Assembly (NCBI GenBank): GCA_045628925.1
Contig: JAZQQF010000047.1
Location: forward strand, 1 to 11,149
Reading direction: 5' to 3'
Length of the DNA stretch: 11,149 bases
DNA from: UBA1774 sp045628925
Lineage (GTDB): Bacteria > Bacillota > Clostridia > Oscillospirales > Oscillospiraceae
Every line of letters begins with the position of its first letter. The first letter of the stretch is position 1. Shown here piece by piece: positions 5,623 to 11,149 of the stretch. The position numbers were made by a program, and so were the translations under genes. The notes below the pieces were generated by a model. It saw only the letters and a program-made list of their open reading frames with translations. It did no database searches and was not told the origin of the DNA.

Positions 5623-7596
5623 TTACGAAAGCATGGAGAAAAATTCTTCTTCCGAAATGACGCGGACGCCAAGCGCTTCCGCCTTGGTGAGTTTACTGCC
5701 CGCGTTCTCCCCCGCGACCACCAGCGTCGTCTTTTTGGAGACGCTGGACGATGCCTTTCCGCCGAAGCTCTGGATCTTCGCCTCCGCCTCGCTGCGGGTC
5801 ATGAGGCTGAGCGTACCGGTCAGTACGAAGGTCATACCGGCAAACCGGTCGTCCGCCGTCTCCTCCGTGCTTTCCATGCTGACGCCCGCATCTTGGAGCC
5901 GCCGCAGCAGATGCCGGGACTGCGGTGCGCGGAACCACGCGGCGATATACTGCGCCGTGACCGGGCCGATATCCTCCACGCCGGTCAGATTTTCCTCGTC
6001 CGCCGCCATGAGCGCTTCCATGCTGCCGTATTTCATCGCCAGCGTCCTCGCGGCGGAAGAGCCCACCTGCCGGATGCCCAGCGCATAGAGCACCCGCGCC
6101 ATGCCTGCCGATTTGGAGTTTTCAATGGCTGTCATCAGATTCTCCGCCGACTTCTGCCCCATCCGCTCCAGCGCCGCCACCGGCTCCGCCGTGAGCGCAT
6201 AGATATCGGCCGGAGAACGCACAAGCGAAGCGTCCACCAGCGCCTGCACCAGATTGGGGCCGAGACCTTCGATGTCCATCGCGTCCTTGGAGGCGAAATG
6301 GGTCAGATTCCGCACCAGCTGCGCGGGGCACTCCACGCCCGTGCAGCGGATGGCCGCCCCGTCCTCATCCCGGGAGACAGCCGCGCCACAGACCGGGCAG
6401 GTCTCCGGCAGGAAATATACCTTCGTGTCCGCCGGGCGCTTTTCCATAACGACACCCAGCACCTCCGGGATGATCTCCCCCGCCTTGCGGATGCGCACGG
6501 TATCGCCGATGCGGATATCCTTCTCGGTAATGAAATCCTGATTGTGCAGCGTCGCGTTGCTTACCGTGGTGCCCGCCAGCCGCACTGGCTCCACCACGGC
6601 CTTCGGTGTCAGAACGCCCGTGCGTCCCACCTGCACGACGATATCCTTCACGACGCTCTCTTTTACTTCCGGCGGATATTTGAACGCTACGGCCCATCTG
6701 GGGGCCTTGGCGGTGCTTCCAAGCGTCTCCCGGTCGGACAGGCGGTTCAGCTTGATGACCGCGCCGTCGATACCGTAGTCGTAAGTCTCCCGCTCTTCAC
6801 CGATCTCCCGCACGCGCTCGATGCAACTTTCCGCGTCCGTCCGGATGGCGTGCGGGATCGTGGGAAAACCAAGCTCCCGCAGCCACGAAAGCGTCTCGCT
6901 GTGGGTCTCGAAGCGCTTCCCCTCCGCCAGCTGCACGTTGAAAATGAGGATATCCAGCTTCCGGGCGGCGGTCACCTTCGGATCCAGCTGACGCATGGCC
7001 CCGGCGGCGGCGTTGCGGGGATTTGCCAGCAGTTTTTCCCCGTTTTCCTCCCGCGCCGTATTCAGCTCTTCAAACACGCTTTTGGGCATGAAGACCTCGC
7101 CGCGGACGATGAGCGTCTTCGGCGCGTTTTTCAGCGTTTTCGGAATGCTTTTGATGGTTTTCAGATTTTCCGTAACGTCCTCGCCTACGCGCCCGTCGCC
7201 CCGGGTCGCGCCCTTGACGAAGACGCCGTTTTCATAAAACAGCGCCATGCTCAACCCGTCGATCTTCGGTTCAACGGTGTATTCCCGGGTGACCTCCTCC
7301 TGCTCCATTTTCGAGCAGAAATCCGTCAGCTCGCCCTCGGAAAACACGTCGTTCAGGCTTTCCAGCGGAACGGGATGCGGCACCGGCGCGAAGCCCTTGG
7401 CCACGTGGCCCATGACCTTCTTTGAAGGCGATTCCGGGTCGTCCTCCTCCGGATGCCTCGCCTCCAGCTCCCGCAGTCGGCGCATCAGCGCATCATACTC
7501 CGAATCCTCGATGGTAGGCGCATCCTCGTCGTAATACCGGCGGCTGTGCTCGATCAGCTCCGCACGCAGTTTTCTCAGTTCGGTGATCTCGTCCAT
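5623..7596 (-). CDS. ligA: NAD-dependent DNA ligase LigA
   Basis: The essential ligase that seals nicks in DNA replication and repair using NAD+. It is complete at 657 residues (family about 660-680). The order of domains is normal: the NAD-binding Ia domain with paired tyrosines (YYDEDAPTIEDSEYD, 21-35); the adenylation domain with the AMP-accepting Lys111 in VEPKIDGLS, then GATRGDGRVGEDVT (129-142) and the RGEVFM motif (165-170); the OB fold from about 310; a four-cysteine zinc finger (Cys400, 403, 418, 423); helix-hairpin-helix repeats around 430-570; and a C-terminal BRCT domain from about 580. All key residues are present. The ATG lies 23 bases after the yunB stop with an AAGGAA-type ribosome site, so it is the last protein gene of the murD-yunB cluster. 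There is no terminator before tRNA-Cys. Confidence 0.98.
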   Translation of the reverse strand: MDEITELRKLRAELIEHSRRYYDEDAPTIEDSEYDALMRRLRELEARHPEEDDPESPSKKVMGHVAKGFAPVPHPVPLESLNDVFSEGELTDFCSKMEQEEVTREYTVEPKIDGLSMALFYENGVFVKGATRGDGRVGEDVTENLKTIKSIPKTLKNAPKTLIVRGEVFMPKSVFEELNTAREENGEKLLANPRNAAAGAMRQLDPKVTAARKLDILIFNVQLAEGKRFETHSETLSWLRELGFPTIPHAIRTDAESCIERVREIGEERETYDYGIDGAVIKLNRLSDRETLGSTAKAPRWAVAFKYPPEVKESVVKDIVVQVGRTGVLTPKAVVEPVRLAGTTVSNATLHNQDFITEKDIRIGDTVRIRKAGEIIPEVLGVVMEKRPADTKVYFLPETCPVCGAAVSRDEDGAAIRCTGVECPAQLVRNLTHFASKDAMDIEGLGPNLVQALVDASLVRSPADIYALTAEPVAALERMGQKSAENLMTAIENSKSAGMARVLYALGIRQVGSSAARTLAMKYGSMEALMAADEENLTGVEDIGPVTAQYIAAWFRAPQSRHLLRRLQDAGVSMESTEETADDRFAGMTFVLTGTLSLMTRSEAEAKIQSFGGKASSSVSKKTTLVVAGENAGSKLTKAEALGVRVISEEEFFSMLS

Positions 7597-7619
7597 CTTC
7601 CGTTCCTTCCCAAAGGGAC

Positions 7620-8300
7620 TTACGACAGAATGTCATACTGTTCCAGCGCCTCGTCCCAGTTATCATCGCTTTCAAAATACATATAGCTTTCCGGCACCCG
7701 GCCCAGCAGAACGGTCTCCGCTACGGTCACGGTGTCGGCAACGTCCGCCGTGACGGTGCTGCCGGGGATCAGCACATACACGGTCGCCTGCACCTCCAGC
7801 AGCAGCCGGTGCAGGGTCTGATTGATGCCCGCGTGGGTGAAGCTGCTCACCAGCTGAACGTCCAGCGCCGCGACGGAGAGGATGCGCACCGGAATTTCCG
7901 GCCCCAAACCCGAAAGCAGCGGCGTGCCCAGCAGATTTCCGAGGGGAACGGACAGATCTGCCGTTCCCGGCTCCGTCAGGCGCTGGATGATCTCCGCCGT
8001 CAGCTCCGATTGCAGGCGGTTCACCTGCACCATATCCGCTACCGCGGCGGTCACCAGCCCGTCTGCGTCCTTTTCCAGCTGCACGAGCCGCGCATAGTCC
8101 AGCTCCCCCGCCGCCATCTTTTCCGCGACCGTGAGCTGGATCGCCTGCAGGGCAGCGTTTCCGGCCGACGTGACGGCCAGATCCCGCAGCAGCGGGTCGA
8201 GCCTTGCGCGCAGCAGCAGCCACAGAAGCAGGACCCCCGCCAGTATCAGCAGCAGGCCGAAGCCCCTGCGCCTTCGCAGCTTTCCATTCACTTTCCGCAA
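7620..8300 (-). CDS. yunB: Sporulation protein YunB
   Basis: A membrane-anchored sporulation protein. In Bacillus subtilis YunB is mother-cell expressed and needed for efficient sporulation, but its biochemical role is not known to me. A basic N-terminus (RKVNGKLRRRRG) is followed by one transmembrane helix (about residues 14-31) and an extracytoplasmic domain. The family core LDVQLVSSFTHAGINQTLHRLLLEV is seen around residues 160-185. The preferred start is TTG at 8300, because GGAGGG (8313-8308) stands 7 nt before it. This gives 226 residues. The in-frame ATG at 8342 would add 14 residues but has no good ribosome site and begins 6 bases after the upstream stop. It lies between a PLP enzyme gene and ligA, with no clear promoter of its own. 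The acidic C-terminus (ESDDNWDEALEQYDILS) is a noticeable feature. Confidence 0.88.
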   Translation of the reverse strand: MRKVNGKLRRRRGFGLLLILAGVLLLWLLLRARLDPLLRDLAVTSAGNAALQAIQLTVAEKMAAGELDYARLVQLEKDADGLVTAAVADMVQVNRLQSELTAEIIQRLTEPGTADLSVPLGNLLGTPLLSGLGPEIPVRILSVAALDVQLVSSFTHAGINQTLHRLLLEVQATVYVLIPGSTVTADVADTVTVAETVLLGRVPESYMYFESDDNWDEALEQYDILS

Positions 8301-8307
8301 AGCGAAT

Positions 8308-8338
8308 CCCTCCGCCGATATTCTATGCCGCCGGAGGG
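8308..8338 (-). promoter_or_regulatory. Inverted repeat enclosing the yunB ribosome binding site
   Basis: On the minus strand CCCTCCG (8338-8332) can pair with CGGAGGG (8314-8308) around a 17-nt loop. The second arm is the Shine-Dalgarno site of the TTG start at 8300. In RNA this seven-pair hairpin would hide the ribosome site, unless ribosomes finishing the upstream gene or starting at the ATG at 8342 open it. This is a structural suggestion only. Confidence 0.35.
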
Positions 8339-8348
8339 TCATCTTTTC

Positions 8349-9578
8349 TTATTTCAGCAGTTCTTCCGCAGCCATGCGGATACCCAGCTTGCCGGATTCC
8401 CACGTGAGGCCGCCCTGCAGATAGGCACGGTAAGGCGGCGTCATGGGCCCGTCGCAGCTCAGCTCGATGCTGGAGCCCTGAATGAAGGCTCCTGCCGCCA
8501 TGATGACGGGATTTTCATAACCGGGCATATCCCATGCCTCCGGGGTCACGTAGCTGTCCACCGGGCTGTAGTGCTGGATGCCGCCGCAGAACTTTTTCAG
8601 CAGTTCCCCGTCGCCGAAATCCACGGACTGGATGATATCGCTGCGCTTGGCGTCCCACGCCGGGAAGGTAACGAAGTCCAGCTTTTCCAGCAGTGACGCG
8701 GCATAAACTGCTGTTTTCAGCGCCTGCGCCACGATGTGCGGGGCCATAAAGAAGCCCTGAAACAGGCTGCGGTTGTTTCCCAGCGAAGCGCCGACCTCAC
8801 CGCCGATGCCCGGCACGGTGAGGCGGAAGGCCGCAGCCTCCACCAGCTCCGCTTTCCCGGCAATGTAGCCGCCCATGGGAGCCAGCCCGCCGCCGGGATT
8901 CTTGATGAGGCTGCCGGCCAGCAGGTCGCCCTTCGGTCCCTCGGTCTCCACAAATTCGCCGTAGCAGTTATCCACCACGCAGGCCGCGGCCGGGTTCACT
9001 TCCTTCACCCGCCGGATGATCTCGTTGATGGCCGCCACACTCAGCGCGGGCCGCGCCGTATAGCCCCGGCTTCTTTGGATGAATACTTCCTTCACCTTCG
9101 GGTCCGCTGCCGCGAGGGCGATGGCGTCGTAGTCCGGCGTCCCGTCCGGCTTCAGCTCCACGGCGTCGAAGCCGATGTCGTAGCTTTTCAGGCTGCCGGG
9201 CTGCTCATCATGCACGCCCAGCGCGCTCCACAGGGTATCATAAGGAAGGCCCGTGGCGCAGAGCAGCGTGTCGCCCGTGCGCAGGGGCGCAAAGATCGCG
9301 CAGGTGATGGCATGGGTGCCGTTCACGAAGCCGAGCCGCACCAGCGCCTTTTCTGTTCCGAATACCTGCGCCCAGATCTTATCCAGCGTCTCCCGCCCGA
9401 TATCATCATATCCGTAGCCCGTGGATCCGGCGAAGCAGGCTTCGCTCACCCGGTTTGCCCGGAAGGCTTCCAGCACGCGGCGGGTATTCTCCTCCGCGAC
9501 CCGGTCGATCTCACGGAATATTGGCTGTATCCGCGCCTCCGCCTCTGCGGAAATCGCGTCCATCTGTTTCTGTTCCAT
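8349..9578 (-). CDS. Methionine gamma-lyase/'aluminium resistance' family PLP protein
   Basis: A fold-type I PLP enzyme of the family annotated as methionine gamma-lyase or aluminium resistance protein (Bacillus YnbB type). At 409 residues it has the normal full length. Visible signs: GSTGYGYDDIGRE near the N-terminus (51-63), VNGTHAITCAIFAPLRTGD (85-103) with the cofactor-stacking and phosphate region, Asp203 in VVDNCYGEF, which would contact the pyridine nitrogen, and the probable Schiff-base Lys226 in GSLIKNPGGGLAPMGGYIAG. Its physiological reaction is uncertain; a C-S lyase acting on methionine or cysteine derivatives is the family guess. The ATG has AGGAGAG about 6 nt upstream. It begins 25 bases after the murD stop, so it is the second gene of that cluster. 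In Bacillus the homologue lies near glnR-glnA; here neither is present. Confidence 0.9.
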   Translation of the reverse strand: MEQKQMDAISAEAEARIQPIFREIDRVAEENTRRVLEAFRANRVSEACFAGSTGYGYDDIGRETLDKIWAQVFGTEKALVRLGFVNGTHAITCAIFAPLRTGDTLLCATGLPYDTLWSALGVHDEQPGSLKSYDIGFDAVELKPDGTPDYDAIALAAADPKVKEVFIQRSRGYTARPALSVAAINEIIRRVKEVNPAAACVVDNCYGEFVETEGPKGDLLAGSLIKNPGGGLAPMGGYIAGKAELVEAAAFRLTVPGIGGEVGASLGNNRSLFQGFFMAPHIVAQALKTAVYAASLLEKLDFVTFPAWDAKRSDIIQSVDFGDGELLKKFCGGIQHYSPVDSYVTPEAWDMPGYENPVIMAAGAFIQGSSIELSCDGPMTPPYRAYLQGGLTWESGKLGIRMAAEELLK

Positions 9579-9603
9579 GTTTCTCTCCTGCCGGTGACGC
9601 GCC

Positions 9604-10926
9604 TCAGAGGGCGTTCACCAGTTCCTTGAAGCGGTTGCCCCGCTCCTCAAAGTTCTTAAACTGATCGAAGGAGGCGCTTGCCGGACTGAGCAGAACGATC
9701 TCGCCAGCCTTCGCCAGCTGCGCGGAGATCTGAACCGCCTCTGCGAAATTCGCCGCGTCCACGATCTCCGGGTGCTTCCCCGGCGCGGCCAGCACGGACG
9801 CGCGGATCTTCTCCGCCGTTGCGCCGCAGAGCACCAGCACCCGCACATCCCGGCAGATCAGCGGCCCCAGATCGTCATAGGGAATGTGCTTATCATAGCC
9901 GCCTGCGATGAGGATCATGCTCCGACCTGCCAGCGCTTTCAGGCCCGCCGCCGTGCGCGAAGGGCTGGAAGCGATGGAATCGTTGATATATTCCACGCCG
10001 TCCTTCGTGCGTACCGGTTCCAGCCGGTGCGCAACGCCCTGAAATTCTCCCGCGACCTTGCGGCAAACGTCCTTCCCCACGGTATCATACACGGCGCACA
10101 TAGCCGCCATGAAGTTCTCCACATTGTGCAGGCCCGGCAGGCGAAGCTCGCTGCGCCTGAGGATGGGTTCCCCGCAGTAATACACGGTCTCCCCGTCGAA
10201 ATACGCGCCCTCCGGCTGGGGCGAAGTCATGCTGAACCAGCGGACACGGCCCACGGCGTGCTTCGCAAAAGCGGCGGAACCGGGATCGTCCGCGTTCAGC
10301 ACCAGCAGATCCTCCGGCTGCTGGCCGAGGAAGACGTGCTTTTTCGCCTCCGCGTATTCCTCCAGCCCGGTATGCCAGTCCAGATGGTTCGGGCGCACGT
10401 TGGTCACCACGGCGACCCTTGCCCGCCCGGTGATGGTCATCAACTGGAAGGAGCTGAGCTCCAGTACCGCCGCATCTCCGGCTTCCATGGCCGGGCTGTC
10501 CGCCAGCAGCGGATGGCCGATATTGCCGCCAAGCCAGACACGCTTCCCCGCTTCTTTCAGAAACTCGGAGATCAACGTCGTGGTGGTGGTCTTCCCGTCC
10601 GACCCGGTCACGGCGAAGATCGGGCAGGGACACAGGTCAAAGAACGCTTCCATCTCGCTGGTGAGCACCGCGCCCGCCTTGCGCCTGATCTTATCCGGGC
10701 GGATGCCGGGGGTGCGGAAAATGACGTCCTCGGTCAGATCATCTAAGTACCCTTCCCCGGAGATCGTTTTCGCGCCGGGGATGTCCGGCAGCTGGCCCTT
10801 GTCGCGCACCGTCACGTCCACGCCCACGTCCGTCAGGCATTTCACCAGCGGACGGTTTGAAACGCCGTAGCCCAGTACGGCGACCTTTTTATTCTGAAGT
10901 CCCTGCAGGTATTCCTGTAAATTCAT
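9604..10926 (-). CDS. murD: UDP-N-acetylmuramoyl-L-alanine--D-glutamate ligase MurD
   Basis: A cytoplasmic Mur ligase that adds D-glutamate to UDP-MurNAc-L-Ala using ATP, the second peptide step of peptidoglycan synthesis. It has 440 residues, as expected. The Rossmann-type UDP-binding domain is at 1-95 (KKVAVLGYGVSN). The ATP P-loop GSDGKTTTTT is at 108-117 with Lys112; Asp stands where many Mur ligases have Asn. LELSSFQL (155-162) and PNHLDWH (179-185) follow, then the lysine likely to be carbamylated in AEAKKHVF, NDSIASSP, and AGGYDKHIP. The ending LSPASASFDQFKNFEERGNRFKELV is characteristic of MurD. The chosen ATG has AGGAG 8 nt upstream (10939-10935). A longer reading from 10986 would run through the promoter. 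It is the first gene of the minus-strand cluster and the user of the D-glutamate that the transaminase at 4566 can make. Confidence 0.96.
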   Translation of the reverse strand: MNLQEYLQGLQNKKVAVLGYGVSNRPLVKCLTDVGVDVTVRDKGQLPDIPGAKTISGEGYLDDLTEDVIFRTPGIRPDKIRRKAGAVLTSEMEAFFDLCPCPIFAVTGSDGKTTTTTLISEFLKEAGKRVWLGGNIGHPLLADSPAMEAGDAAVLELSSFQLMTITGRARVAVVTNVRPNHLDWHTGLEEYAEAKKHVFLGQQPEDLLVLNADDPGSAAFAKHAVGRVRWFSMTSPQPEGAYFDGETVYYCGEPILRRSELRLPGLHNVENFMAAMCAVYDTVGKDVCRKVAGEFQGVAHRLEPVRTKDGVEYINDSIASSPSRTAAGLKALAGRSMILIAGGYDKHIPYDDLGPLICRDVRVLVLCGATAEKIRASVLAAPGKHPEIVDAANFAEAVQISAQLAKAGEIVLLSPASASFDQFKNFEERGNRFKELVNAL

Positions 10927-10954
10927 CGTATCATCTCCTAATTCGGTGAGGAAT

Positions 10955-10983
10955 ATTATATTCTTTCCCGGCGCAGATTTCAA
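10955..10983 (-). promoter_or_regulatory. Vegetative promoter of the murD cluster
   Basis: On the minus strand TTGAAA (10983-10978) and a perfect TATAAT (10960-10955) have a 17-nt spacer. The start would be near 10948, about 22 bases before the ATG at 10926. As no terminator is visible between murD and tRNA-Cys, this is probably the main promoter for murD, the PLP enzyme, yunB and ligA. Confidence 0.82.
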
Positions 10984-11003
10984 CATTCAATCCCGAATCT
11001 GCC

Positions 11004-11032
11004 TTGACAGATACGTGTATTGAGAATAAAAT
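11004..11032 (+). promoter_or_regulatory. Vegetative promoter of rnpB
   Basis: A perfect TTGACA at 11004-11009 and TAAAAT at 11027-11032 have a 17-nt spacer, directly in front of the RNase P RNA. Transcription would start near 11039. It is back-to-back with the murD promoter; 20 bases separate the two -35 boxes. Confidence 0.85.
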
Positions 11033-11038
11033 AGCCCG

Positions 11039-11149
11039 CGTGAGCAAACAGGGCAGTCGCGCGGCCAACGCGAAAGCGTGTCCGTGAGGAAAGTCCGGGC
11101 TGCATAGGGCGAGGATAACGGCTAACGGCCGCCGAAGGCGACTTCAGGA
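11039..11149 (+). ncRNA. rnpB: RNase P RNA (rnpB), 5' part, cut by the window edge
   Basis: The catalytic RNA of RNase P, which trims the 5' leaders of tRNA precursors. The diagnostic conserved block GAGGAAAGTCCGGGCT (11085-11100) and the following CATAGGGC are present. They are preceded by CAGTCGCGCGG and a hairpin, as expected for the P1-P3 region of bacterial RNase P RNA. About the first 110 nt are in the window; the rest, including the 3' P1 and P4 strands, lies beyond the right edge, so type A or B cannot be judged. The exact 5' end is inferred from the promoter. Confidence 0.94.

Noticed and set aside
5515..7425. A 636-codon open frame on the plus strand opposite ligA
   Set aside because: It begins inside tRNA-Cys and runs antisense to a ligase with every domain intact. 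Its protein is Arg/His/Pro rich with no domain; it is a by-product of the GC-rich codon pattern of ligA.
8317..8331. CATAGAAT on the minus strand before yunB, similar to a sigma-E -10 box
   Set aside because: No -35 box stands at a suitable distance, and transcription would start within the ribosome binding site, leaving no leader.
7809..10746. Plus-strand open frames of about 300 codons opposite yunB, the PLP enzyme and murD (7809-8696, 8736-9629, 9772-10746)
   Set aside because: All are antisense to genes with clear families, lack ribosome sites and give low-complexity Arg/Gln/His-rich proteins.
10927..10986. Longer murD reading beginning at the ATG at 10986
   Set aside because: The -10 and -35 boxes of the murD promoter lie within it, and the ATG at 10926 has a good AGGAG; the shorter protein also starts where MurD proteins normally start.
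1..11149. CRISPR arrays, insertion sequences, phage genes, toxin-antitoxin pairs or defence genes
   Set aside because: None seen: no regular direct-repeat array, no transposase or integrase motifs, and all protein genes fit core chromosomal families.

Overview
The window looks like core chromosome of an endospore-forming, Gram-positive Clostridia-type bacterium, probably an Oscillospiraceae/Ruminococcaceae relative with a GC-rich genome. Evidence for this: a YunB sporulation protein, a lipoteichoic-acid-synthase-type sulfatase, a D-amino-acid transaminase, strong AGGAGG Shine-Dalgarno sites and consensus TTGACA/TATAAT promoters with 17-nt spacers. I see no transposase, integrase, phage gene, CRISPR array or recognisable defence system. 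No gene-free stretch exceeds 300 bases.

Left part (1-3542): a 5'-truncated LTA-synthase-family membrane enzyme is followed one base later by an O6-alkylguanine-DNA alkyltransferase. A single-gene unit comes next: consensus promoter, a small FMN-binding split-barrel protein, and a UUCG-loop terminator. That terminator is shared with a convergent six-helix Pr6Pr-type membrane protein. Divergent from the membrane protein is a small helical protein of unknown function. Its upstream region resembles a forespore (sigma-G/sigma-F) promoter, not a vegetative one.

Middle part (3541-5615): a PfkB-family sugar kinase (minus) and a D-amino-acid transaminase (plus) diverge from one control region. That region holds two vegetative promoters, a perfect 7-bp inverted repeat over the kinase promoter, and a third copy of the half-site. 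After the transaminase terminator lies a minus-strand tRNA-Cys(GCA) with encoded CCA and its own promoter and terminator.

Right part (5623-11149): a tightly packed minus-strand cluster runs murD, then a methionine gamma-lyase/'aluminium resistance' family PLP enzyme, then yunB, then ligA, apparently from one promoter in front of murD. Read-through would carry on into tRNA-Cys. Divergent from murD, the 5' end of the RNase P RNA gene (rnpB) with its own promoter runs off the right edge.

The functions are mostly envelope biogenesis (LTA-type synthase; D-Glu/D-Ala supply and MurD), DNA maintenance (alkyltransferase, LigA), sporulation (YunB and perhaps the small helical protein) and RNA metabolism (tRNA-Cys, RNase P). 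I did not find a clearly new multi-gene system. The best leads are the putative forespore promoter before an uncharacterised protein, the repeat-rich control region between the kinase and the transaminase, and the highly expressed orphan flavin-type protein.
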